Counted from the stretch's first letter, positions 11,050 through 21,705 are shown. The stretch: DNA of 64,000 bases from Cranoglanis bouderius (GCA_023630585.1 CM042566.1:13941254-14005253); one strand, 5' to 3'. Notes: generated from the sequence alone by a model not told the origin. A program made the numbers and translations.

Positions 11050-11760
11050 AGGTGCTTTCACACATACAGTGTTTAGTCCATTTGAATCAAACCCTGGTGC
11101 TATTTTCTCTTTGGTGCAGTTTGTTTGTGCAGGTGAGATCACAGTAACTTGGGTGTGGACCAAAACAACTGGTCCAAAAGTATCATAGTAAGGTGGCTTC
11201 TGTACAGTTCCAGTCAAACTCTTGCACACTTCAGTTGCAATGAGCAAGCATTTTGAATCCGAATTGACCGAAACATTGTGTTTTTTGGGTTGCGGGCTAC
11301 ATTTTTATGTAGATTTGAGCTGTTAAAATGAGCCCTGAGGTACAAACTGAGCTAATGGGCAGAGCTGCTGAAATGTGATGTGTTCTGGAGATTTGGACTG
11401 ACAAACACAATGAGAAAATAAATGGGCTATGTGATATACAAAATGTTGTAAACTAATTGTTTCTATAATTATCTAGTAATTTATTGAGCAAGGCTCAGTT
11501 CTCTGTGCTCGGATGATTTTTATGATTTCTGTGTGCATTTGGCAAATATTTGTTTACTTTTTTTTTTTTTTTTTTGGCTGTATTTCTGATCATTGAATGG
11601 AGATGTTTTAAGAGTGCAATTCAGCCCTACCTACCCCTCAATCAATATTTTGTAGTGGGTTTGTCTAAATAAGTGCAGTGATAAACCAAATAGCAGACAG
11701 ATCGAAAGTATAAATTTCCCTCTGATTCAGACTCTGGACTAACAGGTGTGAAAGCACCCT
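11050..11760. mobile_element. Non-autonomous DNA element (MITE-like)
   Basis: Left end GGTGCTTTCACAC and right end GTGTGAAAGCACC are inverted repeats, with further similarity inward (TAGTCCA). No transposase is encoded. Superfamily is not determined (hAT or PIF/Harbinger are candidates). A related block in opposite orientation lies at 11900-12027. Confidence 0.6.
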
Positions 11761-11899
11761 ATATTTCAGTTGTATTTTTTTCCCCTATCCTAAGTCACAC
11801 TGCATGCCATGCATGCTCTTCCCCTACACCACTGGCTGCAGTCACAGCACTGGGAGAGGCAATGTTATCCTTGTAGACAGTGGCAGTACAGAGACCGCC

Positions 11900-12027
11900 T
11901 CACTTGGAGTCTTGGATCCCTTGTTTTGGTCCACATCCAAGTGTGATTGCTGTGTTCTCACCTGCACAAACAAACCACACCAAAGTGGAAATTCCACACC
12001 AGGGTTCAATTCAAATAGACTAAACAA
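11900..12027. mobile_element. Inverted fragment related to the 11050-11760 element
   Basis: The reverse complement matches 11067-11190, for example TTTGTTTGTGCAGGTGAGA and GTGTGGACCAAAACAA against their counterparts. It is a partial copy lying between the MITE and Tc1-D1. Confidence 0.6.
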
Positions 12028-12435
12028 GATCCTCCCGTGTAGTTCTGGGCTGATCCCTCACCGTTCTCATGATCATTGAAACTCCATGCAGTGAGATCTT
12101 GCATGGAGCCCCAGACCGAGGGAGACTGAAATTTATTTTGTGTTTCTTCCATTTGCGAATAATCGCACCAACTGTTGTCACCTTCTCACCAAGCTTCATG
12201 GCGATGGTCTTGTAGCCCATTCCAGCCTTGTGTAGGTCTACAATCTTGTCCCTGACATCCTTGGACAGCTCCTTGGACAGCTCTTTGGTCTTGGCCATGG
12301 TGGAGAGTTTGGAATCTGATTGATTGATTGCTTCTGTGGACAGGTGTCTTTTATACAGGTAACAAGCTGAGATTAGGAGCACTTCCTTTAAGAGTGTAAA
12401 ATGAGCAGGGGATCAAATACTTTTTTCCCTCACTG
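12028..12435 (-). mobile_element. Tc1-D1, truncated Tc1-like element
   Basis: The minus-strand start is TA-flanked CAGTGAGGGAAAAAAGTATT (complement of 12416-12435). Only the leader and the N-terminal part of the transposase remain; most of the TIR and one arm of the leader hairpin seen in Tc1-D2 (55066-55878) are deleted. Confidence 0.8.
12030..12298 (-). pseudogene. Tc1-D1 transposase, N-terminal fragment
   Basis: ATG at 12298-12296 opens MAKTKELSKELSKDVRDK. Against Tc1-D2 (MAKTKELSKDVRDN) it has an in-frame 12-bp duplication giving an extra ELSK. The helix-turn-helix (GYKTIAMKLGEKVTTVGAII) and RSGAPCKIS follow, to MRTVRDQPRTTREDL, where the element ends. No catalytic domain is left. Confidence 0.85.

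Positions 12436-12513
<78 letters not shown>
12436..12513. repeat. (TA)n microsatellite
   Basis: TA/TG-rich then pure TA repeats between Tc1-D1 and Tc1-E1; probably the TA target tract used by both. Confidence 0.95.
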
Positions 12514-12516
<3 letters not shown>

Positions 12517-12719
12517 TTGCAATCAAAATTATTCAACACCCTAAATAGAATCCAACACAACAGCACAAATATGCAAAACAGGAGTTGTTTGAAGCACACC
12601 GGATGCAACTATTCAAGGGCTTTATTAGTTGCACCAGGTGTGGTTGAGCTGGAATACATGAAATACCTGAACTGGCTATGGGTTTGTTGAGTGTCACATT
12701 TGACTGCATGTTAGAAATA

Positions 12720-13640
12720 TGGCTAGGTCAAAAGAATGGTCCAAATAGTTAAGAGAAGAGATCATCACCCTTTACAAACAAGGAACAGGATACAAAAAGA
12801 TAGTGAAGGCACTGAATGTTCCTAGAGACAATGTTGGAAGCATAGTTCGCAAGTTTAAAGTTAAGGGAACAGTGGTTACACTACCTGGATGGGGCAGAAA
12901 AAGGAAGTTATCAACGGCTGCAACCAGATTTTTGAGAAGGCAAGTTGTGAAAAACCCTCAAGTGACTGCAAAAGACCTGCAGCAGGATTTGTTGGCAACA
13001 GGCACTGAGGTTTCAGTGAGCCCAGTTTCCATGCCATAACTCCAAGACGTACTACTGACCCAATGGGCCTTTGATCAACTCAACTGCTCAGATGTATAAA
13101 TGAAATAAAATAAAATAAAATAAATTTAAAAGTTTCTCTGGATAAGTGTGTCTGCCAAATGTTCTGTGGAAATTTTCGACACAATGGATCAGTGGTATGT
13201 CTGGAGGAAGAACACTGTCAAGCTCGGTGATGCTCTGGGGCTTCTTTACATCCTCTGGCATGTGCAGCATGTGGAAGGCAAGATGGATTCATTGAAGTAT
13301 CAGGAAATCCTAGGAGAAAACTTCATGCCATCTATGAGGAAGCTGAAGCTTGAACGTCATTGGATCTTCCAACAGGACAATGATCCCAAGCATACCTCAA
13401 ATTCCACCAAAGCTTGCAGAAGTAGTCCTGGAAGATTCTACAGTGGCCATCAGTCACCTGACTTGAACCCCATAGAAAATCTCTGGTGGGATTTGAAGAA
13501 GGCGGTAGCAGCACACAAACACAAGAATATTACTGAACTGGAGGCCATTGCTCATGAGGAATAGGCTAAGATTCCTCAGGAATGCTGCCAGCAAAAGGGT
13601 GCTCTACTAAGTACTAAAGATGCTTGCCATGAAGGGATTG
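12720..13640 (+). pseudogene. Broken transposase of Tc1-E1
   Basis: Fragments in order: KALNVPRDNVGSIVRKFKVKG (helix-turn-helix), ATRFLRRQVVKNPQVTAKDL, then a gap where the first catalytic Asp should be, then MDQWYVWRKN, FQQDNDPKHTSNSTKA (second Asp) and SPDLNPIENLWWDLKKAV (Glu). The last two catalytic residues are kept but the first is lost with the inserted block and frames change between segments. Confidence 0.8.
13066..13158 (-). mobile_element. SINE-like tail inserted in Tc1-E1
   Basis: Contains TCTGGATAAGTGTGTCTGCC, a teleost SINE/LINE tail block, next to a (TAAAA)n tract. It replaces the first-Asp region of the transposase. No tRNA-like head is seen, so the copy is truncated. Confidence 0.5.
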
Positions 13641-13869
13641 AATAATTTTGAGACTGGAATTTTGAGACTCATTATAAGTTGCATTTTCGGTTGAATTTGG
13701 GGAAACCACTTGAAGCATTCTTTGTGTTGAGCTATTTCAATTGCTTTTGTTTGATTTGTTCATCGCAAACAGCTGAAAGTCTGTAAATAAACCTGATTTG
13801 CAATGGGGGTTGAATAATTTTGTTTGCAACTGTACCTGTTTCTTCGAGGTGGGTCGGGGATACTCTTTT

Positions 13870-14480
13870 ACTGCCTCTATTTTCTTTTCCTGGTTTGGGC
13901 TGGTTGGTTATAGGCCCACTGTTGTTCTCGCTGTGCTGCCTCCATGTGCTTGCGGATGATTGGGGTGATCATCTGCACATATTCCACCAGAGAGTGGAAT
14001 GGAGAGGGCTGATCTTCCCAAGCTTCGTGGGCCACATTCAGCAGTCCTCGAGATCGCTGTCCAAAGAGTAGCTCAAAGGGGGTGAACCCCGTAGACACAT
14101 GGGGCGTCTCCAAGTCCACCACTCATCACCTGCTTGAGGGTCTGGTTGAAGCGCTCCACCAGGCCATCTGTATGGGAGTGATAGAAGGAGGTCTGAAGGT
14201 ATTTCACCTGCAACAGCCGAAACAGGTCACCCATTAGCTTCGAGACAAAAGGCATACCTTGGTCTGTTAAGATGTCTTTGGGGATCCCCACATGGCTGAA
14301 TTTGGCTGACAAGGAGCAGCCACTTGCTGGCCGGCGAGGAGACTAGGACTTTGGTAGCAGGGACCTCCCAGACATCTCAGTGGATTTCAATTCCATTCTT
14401 CCGGAATCGAGGAGGGCCGTGACTGGTTTGCCGTTCACCTTGACGGCCATGGTCAGGGTGTCAGGTGGCGAAGCAGCGTG
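13870..14480 (-). pseudogene. Protease stub and integrase of the Gmr1-like element
   Basis: MAVKVNGKPVTALLDSG is an aspartic-protease active site (DSG). After a deletion the integrase core resumes at GIPKDILTDQGMPFVSKLMG (second Asp) and HTDGLVERFNQTLKQ (Glu), then ASTGFTPFELLFGQRSRGLL and the C-terminal region. The first Asp region is absent. The short distance from protease to integrase, with no RT between, fits the Gmr1 gene order as well as internal deletion. Confidence 0.75.
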
Positions 14481-14498
14481 GAGGGCACAGCCAACCAG

Positions 14499-15340
14499 TC
14501 AGGGCTTGATGACTCTCTGCGGGGAGGCCGGGTCCAGCTCGGTAGGCATGGGATTGTCCTGGGGTGTCTCATCGGTGGGGCAGCTATCCTGAAGTCTCGT
14601 CTCCCAGTGCAGGCTGGGCTCCGGCTGCCATGGGGCTTGGCCCCGGCGAAGTCCCAGTGGATGGTCTCTCCGATCGCCCTTGCCGATGCTCAGGGTGGCT
14701 AGGGCACCCTTGAGGGCCTCCACCATCTCCCGTGGGGAACCGGAGCTTCTCATCCCCACTGCTTTGCATGTTTCAGGCGACAGAGCCCTTAGGAAGCGGT
14801 CCATAACGATCCTCTCGACCACTTCAGCGGCAGTGTGTCATTCTGGCTGGAGCCACTTTCTGGTGATTTGGAGCAGGGAGTCCATCTGGGTCGAAGGGGT
14901 GGCTCCTGGCTGGTAGGACCAGCTGTGGAACTCTAACGCTGCCTTGACGGGGATAGGCCACAGAGGCCCAGGACCTCAGCCTTCAGCATCAGATAATGGG
15001 AGGTTTGGTCGGGCAGGAGGGTGTAGTAGGCATGCTGGGCCTCCTCTGACAGAAAAGGGGCAAGCATATCAGCCCAATGTTCTTCTTCCCATTGGTCACA
15101 TGAGGCGACCCACTCGAAGGTCAGGAGAAAGGCCTCTATGTCGTGGCCTCACAGCAGAGGTCTGAGAGAGGGACTGAGGTGGCTGAACAGGGTTTTTTCT
15201 TCAGCTCCAACAGTTCTTGGGTGGTGGCATGCAGGCTCTGGGCCAGTTCCTGGGTCACCACCTGCTGCTGGAGATTTGCAGCATGGGGTCCATGACGGTT
15301 GTGGGGTGGGTCTGTGTTCTTACGCCCGCATACTCCACCA
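14499..15340 (-). pseudogene. gag remnant of the Gmr1-like element
   Basis: The best frame (minus, 14822-14499) has MVERIVMDRFLRALSPETCKA and MVEALKGALATLSIGKG, like retrotransposon capsids with a SCAN-like C-terminal part, followed by proline-rich sequence. The homologous segment of the element at 46.3 kb reads MDCFLRTLPPEEHKAVGM. The N-terminal part (to 15340) is in other frames. Frame breaks make it non-functional. Confidence 0.7.
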
Positions 15341-15344
15341 GTTC

Positions 15345-15886
15345 TGCGACAGGCAGAACACATACACACTGGAGGCGGTGGTAGTGAAAACAGTGCTATT
15401 TAGTGTTCAGGGGCAGGAGTGGAGGTGTAGCGGTGAGTTGAGTGGAGGTAGGGATCTTCATCTTCCTGGTGTGTGGAGCGATGACCGAGCTGGAGCAGGC
15501 CGAGGGTGCCAGCAGGTGGTGAAGTGCAACCGGGGAGTTTCTTCTCTGTTGTCTTCATCTTTGTCTGCGGTGGCGGCAGCGTCTGGAAGGACAGCGAGAG
15601 AGACATGCATAATTAGACATGCACGTACGGAGAGCAAACTCACCCCTCTGTGTCTGTTGCACCATTTTATAGTTGCCGCACTTCTGCAGTAGGGTGAGGA
15701 GCAGTTGCTCCAATCATTCGCTGCCAGCTGTGTTTGCTTCTGCTGCCCCGCCCTGCAGCCATGCGCTCCTTTGTCGTCCAAAACAAACGGGGTGCTCAAA
15801 AGGTGCTGTCCGTTCAGCACCCCGCCGGCAGTTGCCCAAGGAGCGTGGTGTATGTTGTGTGTATGGGCTGCAGGTCCGCCGTCACA
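15345..15886 (-). repeat. 5' LTR of the Gmr1-like element
   Basis: Minus-strand start TGTGACGGCGGACCTGCAGC equals the start of the LTR at 20017 (TGTGATGGCGGACCTGCAGC). A TATA-like CTATAAAATGG lies near 15660 and the last 130 bp (CCTCCAGTGTGTATGTGTTC) match 20226-20255. The exact 3' end is uncertain; a TGGTGGAG primer-site candidate follows. Confidence 0.7.
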
Positions 15887-16052
15887 GGAGTCACACCAGA
15901 TGCTGAAAGCAAAAGTTCATTGGATCATTTTCTTCAATAAATAAGTGACCAAGTATAATATTTTTGTTTCATTTGTTTAATTGGGTTCCCTTTATCTACT
16001 TTGAGGACTTGTGTGAAAATCTGATGATGTTTTAGGTCATATTTATGCAGAA
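15887..16052 (+). mobile_element. Tc1-F, 3' tail fragment
   Basis: TCACACCAGATGCTGAAAGC, TGGATCATTTTCTTCAATAA and TCTGATGATGTTTTAGGTC match the 3' end of Tc1-F2 (29265-29450). It directly abuts the 5' LTR and is most simply the other half of the Tc1-F copy at 20268-21745. Confidence 0.8.
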
Positions 16053-16453
16053 TGAGTGTATGTATGTATGTATGCAGTAGGTATAGAAAAGAATCACCCC
16101 CCTTTAAAACATTTTGTTGTTTTTCAGCCTGAAATGAAAACGGACACAGTTTTTGTTTTATCCAGCTGTATTTACTCAGTACAACTTATAACATCCAAGT
16201 GAAAGATATAACACCAACATGTCAGGAAAAAATAAAAAAAATAAAAAAAACAGAATCACTGAGTTGGAAAAGGGATCAACCCCCCTACTAAAAATGACTT
16301 GTAAACTCAATAAGGTGTAGCTAATCACCTTCTCAATGGCACACAAAGCCATTTGACTTTCAACTGTTATCAGCTGTGGTCATTTTGATTAGCTCAGCAT
16401 GAAAAGAGCTTTCCTGGAGCATTTTGTAGTGCAACTGAAGCAAACAATCAACT

Positions 16454-17434
16454 ATGGGTGGCAAGGCACTGTCAAAAGATCTCCGGGATAAAGTTGTGGA
16501 GTCAGGAGATGGATACAAAAAAATTTCAAAGGCTTTATCAATGCCTAGAAGCACAGTGAAGTCTATTATTAAGAAGTGGAAGGTATTTGGTACAACACAG
16601 ACCCTCCCTGGATCAGGATGTCACTCCAAACTGGATGAAAGAGCCAGGAGGAAACTGGTCAGAGAGGGTTCCAAGAGGCCTACAGCAACAAAGAATTTGT
16701 GATATTGTTGTCACATGCACACAAAGTGTGGTCATTGTGTGCATGTGACAACAATATCACAAATTCCCCACAAATGTGGCTTGTATGGGAGGGCTGCAAG
16801 AAAAAAGCCATCCACGACTGAGCTTTGCCAAAACGCACCTTGAAGATTCTGACGCCACATGGAAAACGGTGTTATGGTCAGATGAGACTAAAATTGAATT
16901 ATTTAACCTCAACACCAAACAATATGTCTGGCGGAAATCTAGTACAGCTCACCATCCAAATAACACCATGCCTACAGTAAACATGGAGGTGGTAATATCC
17001 TGTTATGGGGGTGTTTCTCTGCAGCAGGGACTGGAGCACTTGTCAGGATAGAAGGAAAATGGATGGGGTAAAATACCATCAAATTCTTGAGGAAAATCTG
17101 TTGCCCTCTGCCAGAAAGTTGTCAATGGGAAGAAGGTTTACCTTCCAACATGACAATGACCCAAAGCACACAGCAAAACTGACCACACAGTGGTTGAAGG
17201 AGAAAAAAGGTGAATGTCCTTGCATGGCCTAATCAGAGCCCAGACTTAAACTCCACTGAAAATCTGTGGAATGACTTGAAGACTGCAGTCCCCAAACGGT
17301 CACCATCAAATTTAACTGAACTTGAGCAGTTCTGCAAAGAAGAGTGGGCAAATATTGCAAAGTCTAGATGTGTAAAGTTAGTAGAGATAAAGGCTGTAAT
17401 TAACAAATTAAGGCAAATTAAAGCAAGGGGGTGA
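16454..17434 (+). pseudogene. Broken transposase of Tc1-H
   Basis: ATG at 16454: MGGKALSKDLRDKVVESGDG, helix-turn-helix GYKKISKALSMPRSTVKSII. A fold-back palindrome (16694-16765) interrupts the frame. Then KTVLWSDETKIELFN (first Asp), FQHDNDPKHTAK (second Asp) and, after a one-base frame shift near 17205, WPNQSPDLNSTENLW with the Glu 35 residues after the second Asp (DD34E spacing). Catalytic residues are all present, but the frame is broken in at least three places. Confidence 0.85.
16694..16765. repeat. Perfect 31-bp inverted repeat with 10-nt loop
   Basis: Arms 16694-16724 and 16735-16765 are exact reverse complements (AATTTGTGATATTGTTGTCA and onward). It lies inside the Tc1-H transposase, where one arm looks native and the other an inverted copy. 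Confidence 0.97.
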
Positions 17435-17635
17435 TACTTTTTCCAACTCAGTGATTCTGGTTTTTTATTTTTTTATTTTTTTTCTGACATGTTGGTGTTT
17501 TTCGCTTGGATGTTATAAGTTGCACTGAGTAAATACAGTTGGATAAAGCAAAAACTATGACTGTTTTCATTTCAGGCTGAAAGGCAACAAAATGTGATTA
17601 TTCTAAAGGGGGGTGATTCTTTTCTATACCCACTG

Positions 17636-18077
17636 TGTACTGAGCACGCGTGAACTGTCCTAAGCGCGAGCAACGCGCGCTTCATTGACATTGACTTTGT
17701 TTACTTTCGACACGTGTGTTTTGTTTTGGTTTCTGTCCTGTCTCCGCCCATGTCATGTCATTGGTTCCTTCCTAATGTGTCACAGCTGTTATGTGTTATC
17801 CTCTTTGATTACATTTGTTATTTAAACCCCTTGTGTGTCTTTGTCCAATGTGAAGTATTTGCTCAGTTTCCTTAGTGTTCTGTCTATACCAAGCCTTTGT
17901 TCCTCGTTTTGTTTAATAGTTTTTATCTTGTTTCCGTCCTCACGTTTTCGATTCTTGTCTAGCCCTGTTCATGTTGTTGTAGATCGCCTGACCCATGCCT
18001 GTTTTCGACCACAATATCTGCCTTACGTTTTGGAATTGTCTGCCTGTGTTCCTTATAAACTGACTTTAACTGATATA
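17636..18077 (+). repeat. LTR-like dispersed repeat fragment
   Basis: Shares the composition and short blocks (CTGTCTCCGCC, CATTGGTTCCT, ATTTAAACC with a TATA-like role) with 42407-42934. Probably an LTR fragment cut off by the (TG)n tract. Confidence 0.4.

Positions 18078-18120
<43 letters not shown>
18078..18120. repeat. (TG)n microsatellite
   Basis: About 21 TG units directly before the left LTR at 18121. Confidence 0.95.
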
Positions 18121-18125
<5 letters not shown>

Positions 18126-19035
18126 TGAGGAGGAGGGAGTGGCCAGGCTGTGAGGACACATACCTGGCATTGATTTGTCTAATCGGGGGAGAGAGAGAGA
18201 TGAATGAGCAGCTGGAAGCGCTGGGGAGAGGTAGAGAGACGCACATGCACTTTGTGTTTCGGTTGTGTGTTTCCGTTTTTGTTTACTTTCTGTTTATTAT
18301 TAAAGTTTATGTTCAGCCGGTTCCCAACTCCTCCTTGCCCGATGTTAAATTGTTACACTGGTTCTGAAACCCTGGAAGGAGGAGGGACGTGCTGTCGAAG
18401 AGCTTTCGCTGCTGTGGGAGGATCGCAATGCCGAGAAGGCAGTGGTGCTGCAGCAGTTCCGAGGAGGATGGAGGAGCCACTGCTGTCTGCCGGGGAAGCG
18501 GAGATGCGGCTGCCATCCGCCTGAAAAGGGGATGAGCGGCAGCCGCCCGCTTGGAAGTCCAGTGCCATTGCCCAGCATCGTGCGGGATCGCTTCCCAGCT
18601 AGCTGAGAACCAGATGACAGCGTGTCTGGGGACCGGAGTGGTTTTTCTCTCTCTCTCCTCTCTTTCTCTCTGGCTCTCTCTCCAGCTTGCTTCTTCTCTC
18701 TCCCCTCTTCCTCCTCCTCATCTCTCCTCTCGCTCGCAAGTAAAGTGGCAGCACCGCCCCCCTGAAAGGGTGGGAGGGGTGAATCTGGCAGCAGAGGAGT
18801 GTAGCGAGGAGGAGGGAGTGGCCAGGCTGTGAGGACGCACACCTGGCACTGATTTGTCTAATCAGTGGGGGAGAGAGAGATAAAGGAGCGGCTGATGGCG
18901 TCGGGGAGAGGTAGAGAGACGCACATGCACTTTGTGTTTCGATTGTGTGTTTCCGTTTTGGTTTACTTTCTGTTTATTATTAAAGTTTATGTTCAGCCGG
19001 TTCCCGCCTCCTCCTTGCCCGGCATTAAATTGTTA

Positions 19036-19037
<2 letters not shown>
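18121..19037 (+). mobile_element. Short non-autonomous LTR retrotransposon (TRIM-like)
   Basis: Two LTRs of 237 bp (18121-18357) and 238 bp (18800-19037) flank about 440 bp without coding capacity. A primer-site candidate TGGTTCTGAAACCC starts two bases after the left LTR, and a purine-rich tract (GCAGCAGAGGAG) precedes the right LTR. LTRs end TTGTTACA and carry ATTAAA near the end. The same LTR occurs alone at 7943-8185. No target duplication is visible because both sides are microsatellites. Such an element depends on a related gypsy for its enzymes. Confidence 0.85.

Positions 19038-19114
<77 letters not shown>
19038..19114. repeat. (TA)n microsatellite
   Basis: Pure TA repeats between the TRIM-like element and the Tc1-G derivative. 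Confidence 0.97.
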
Positions 19115-19115
<1 letters not shown>

Positions 19116-19116
<1 letters not shown>

Positions 19117-19630
19117 TACTGTGCAAAAGTTTTAGGCACATGCAAAGAAATGCTGTAGAGTAAAGATGCCTTGGAAATAATGAAATTAAATGTTTAACAG
19201 TTGTAAATGAAACAAAGTCAGTATTTGGTGTGACAAAAAAAATAAAGATTAAAATAAAAATAGTAGTCTCTGGTACAATTTGTGCAGTTTTATAAGGAAA
19301 TTAGCTGGTATGTTTTATTTAGCATCTTGCAGAACCAGCCACAGTTCTTCTGGAGACTTTGACTTTCACACTCGCTTCTTATTTTTGCAACAAAACCCAC
19401 CAGCCCTCATTATGTTTTTTGTCTGAAAAGTGTCTCTTATGTAATATGCTGCTTTCTTTAATGACATACAAACATTTTTCTGTAACATTTAATTTTGTGC
19501 TAGAAAACTGTTTTGGGAATCTAAAATGTTTTTTGTACTGACTTGATAATGTAGAAGTCATAAAATAAAAAAAACCTATAACAAAGTTTGTACTAAAAAT
19601 AAATAGGGTGCCTAAAGCTTTTGCACAATA
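19116..19630. mobile_element. Tc1-G derived non-autonomous element
   Basis: Left GTACTGTGCAAAAGTTTTAGG and right GCCTAAAGCTTTTGCACA are inverted repeats of the family of the element at 40360-41250. The interior (about 450 bp) shows no catalytic motif. Confidence 0.75.
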
Positions 19631-19639
19631 CAAAAAAAA

Positions 19640-20016
19640 CCCAGCCCCTTTCTGGGGCTGGCGGGGTACTACAGCGGATTCATCCCTAACTTCTCCTCTC
19701 TAGCTTCCCCCCCTCTCAGACCTTATCAAGAAGGGCCAACCAGACAGGGAGGGGCATTCCAGGCCCTCAAGCAGGCCCTCACCAGCTCACCTGTCCTCCG
19801 AAACCCTGACTTCTCCTCATCCTTCACCGTACATAAGGACGAGGCTGAGACAGGGCTGGGGGCCATCCTGTCCCAGACCTTCGATCCCAGTCCTTTATGT
19901 CAGCAGGAAGCTAACCAGCATCGAGCGGGGGCCCAGCACGGAAATGCCGATGGCCTCTCAAGAAGGCTCTGGGCCCAACTCTCATCAGCAGTAGGCTCGG
20001 AGATGGGTGGGTGTAC
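19640..20016 (+). pseudogene. Gmr1-like gypsy: end of RT and RNase H remnant
   Basis: In shifting frames: GYYSGFIPNFSSLASPLSDL (RT thumb/connection), then sequences matching a gypsy RNase H (LSETLTSP... and VLYVSRKLTSIERGP), then AQHGNADGLSRR, the usual end of RNase H. The stretch between the last two is deleted. It is read on plus and leads straight into the LTR at 20017. Confidence 0.75.
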
Positions 20017-20262
20017 TGTGATGGCGGACCTGCAGCCCATTGGACAATGGAGAAGAAGTGCTGCACCACTGGCCGGCACCCTTGGCGTGTTCCATGTATC
20101 CTGGGTCCTGCCTCACGGCTTCTCCAGCCCGTTCATCACTCCACACACCACTCCACTCACCTCTACACCTCCACTCCTGCCCCTTAACACTAAATAAAAT
20201 AGCACCTTTTCCACTACCACCACCTCCAGTGTGTCTGTGTTCTACCTATTGCAACCTAGAGT
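20017..20262 (+). repeat. 3' LTR of the Gmr1-like element (deleted copy)
   Basis: Begins TGTGATGGCGGACCTGCAGC like the 5' LTR at 15886 (minus) and ends with the same CCTCCAGTGTGT block. It is about half as long through an internal deletion. The right border against Tc1-F is uncertain by about 10 bp. Confidence 0.7.
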
Positions 20263-20289
20263 GGCCACACCCCCTTGTGCAACAATAAC

Positions 20290-21705
20290 TGCAATTAAAC
20301 ATTTCCGGTAACTATTGATCAGTCCTGCACATCAGCTTGGAGGACTTTTAGCCCATTCCTCAGTACAGCTTCAACAGCTTCAACTCTGGGATGTTGTTGG
20401 GTTTCTTCATATGAACTGCTTACTTCGGGTCCTTCCACAACATTTCTATTGGATTAAGGTCAGGATTTTGACTTGGCAATTCCAAAATATTAACTATATT
20501 CTTTAACCATTCTTTGGTAGAATGACTTCTGTGCTTAGGGTTCTTGTCTTGCTGCATGACCCACTTTCTCTTGAGATTCAGTTCATGGACAGATGTCCTG
20601 ACGTTTTTCTTTAGAATTCGCTGGTGTAATTCAGAATTCATTGTTTCATCAATGATGGCGAGCCATCCTTGTCACAGGGGAGAGTCCATGGAGGCAGATG
20701 CATGTGCAGAACTTCTTTATTAAAGACAACACAGGGAACAGGCTCGAGGAAACAGACTTAAGGGACAAACACTAGGAGTAGACACACTAGGAACCAAGAT
20801 TATCGGAACATAATAAACTTGAAAATAAACACTAAGAAAAATGCTAAATAATCAAAAACAGTGCAAATAACACAAACATAAGAAAACCAGAAACTCAAAC
20901 ATAACCTGACATGAGTTAATGCTCCAGCAACTAAGGTGGAAACACAGGGAACTTAAATAGAGCAGTATCCAATCAGGTAAATAAGAAACACATGAGTATG
21001 GTTACACAGAAAATGGAGGGAGACAACAGAGGAAGAAGTTCTACATGGGGAACAGGCCTGCCCTCTAGTGGTTCAAGGTGGAATTACCCCTGGGGGCCAT
21101 GACAGTCTTGGCCCAGATGCAGCAAAACAGGCCCAAACCATGATATTACCACCACCATATTTCACAGATGGGATAAGGTTCCTACGATGGAATGCAGTGC
21201 ATTCCTTTCTCCAAATATAACTCTTCTCATTTAAACCAAAATATTCTATTCTATTTTGGTCTCATCCATCCACAAAACATTTTTCCAATAGTGTTCTGGC
21301 TTGTCCAAATGATCTTTAGCAAACACCAGAAAGGCAGCAATGTTATTTTTGGAGAGCAATGGCGTTCTCCTTGAAACCCTGCCATGCACACCATTGTTGC
21401 ACAATGTTCTCCTGATGGTGGACTCTTAAACATTAACATTAGCCAATGTGAGTTAGGCTTTTAGTTGCTTAGAAGTTACACTGGGTTCCTTTGTGACCTC
21501 ACAGACTATTACATGTATTGCTCTTGGAGTGATCTTTGTTCATCGACCACTCCTGGGAGTGTAACAATGGTCTTGAATTTCCTCCATTTGTACACAATCT
21601 GTCTGACTGTGGATTGGTGGAGTCCAAACTCTTAAGAGATGGTTTTGTAACCTTTTCCAGCCTGATGAGCATTAAGAACTCTTTTCTGAGGTCCTCAGAA
21701 ATCAC
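20290..21705 (-). pseudogene. Broken transposase of Tc1-F1
   Basis: N-terminal segment EKVTKPSLKSLDSTNPQSDR is a frameshifted helix-turn-helix. Toward the C-terminus MNSELHQRILKKNVRTSVHELN, then WVMQQDKNPKHRSHSTKEWL (second Asp present) and SQNPDLNPIEMLWKD (Glu present). An LTR splits the frame at 20670-21104. Confidence 0.8.
20670..21104 (-). mobile_element. Solo LTR inside Tc1-F1
   Basis: Minus strand: TGTCATGGCCCCCAGGGGTA to CCCTGTGACA, 435 bp, with a TATA-like ATTTAAG and an AATAAAG signal near the right positions for an LTR. Flanking 5-mers are similar but not identical, so the target duplication has decayed. Confidence 0.7.

Larger units (their letters stand above)
12514..13832 (+). 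mobile_element. Tc1-E1, Tc1-like element
   Basis: Ends CAGTTGCAATCAAAATTATT and its complement AATTTTGTTTGCAACTG, flanked by TA. Much of the left TIR is deleted compared with Tc1-E2 (62460). The middle of the transposase has been replaced by a short SINE-like tail at about 13066-13158. Confidence 0.85.
13835..15886 (-). mobile_element. Gmr1-like Ty3/gypsy retrotransposon, 5' half
   Basis: On the minus strand this runs 5' LTR (15886 to about 15345), gag, protease stub, integrase, and stops at 13835 next to Tc1-E1. No RT follows integrase here. Its missing 3' half (RT end, RNase H, 3' LTR) is at 19640-20262 in the opposite orientation, with flanking Tc1-F sequence on both outer ends. Confidence 0.75.
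16075..17635 (+). mobile_element. Tc1-H, Tc1-like element
   Basis: TIRs: GGTATAGAAAAGAATCACCC at the left, and GGGTGATTCTTTTCTATACC at the right; arms extend about 190 bp. Flanks are TG on both sides rather than TA, so the ends may have drifted. The element encodes a transposase on the plus strand. Confidence 0.85.

Noticed and set aside
15136..15820. Minus-strand frames inside the 5' LTR as proteins
   Set aside because: They lie in LTR and leader sequence; no family resemblance and no matching frame in the other LTR.
13820..15944. Plus-strand frames up to 184 codons as host genes
   Set aside because: They are the reverse side of the gypsy gag, integrase and LTR, whose motifs are clear on minus.
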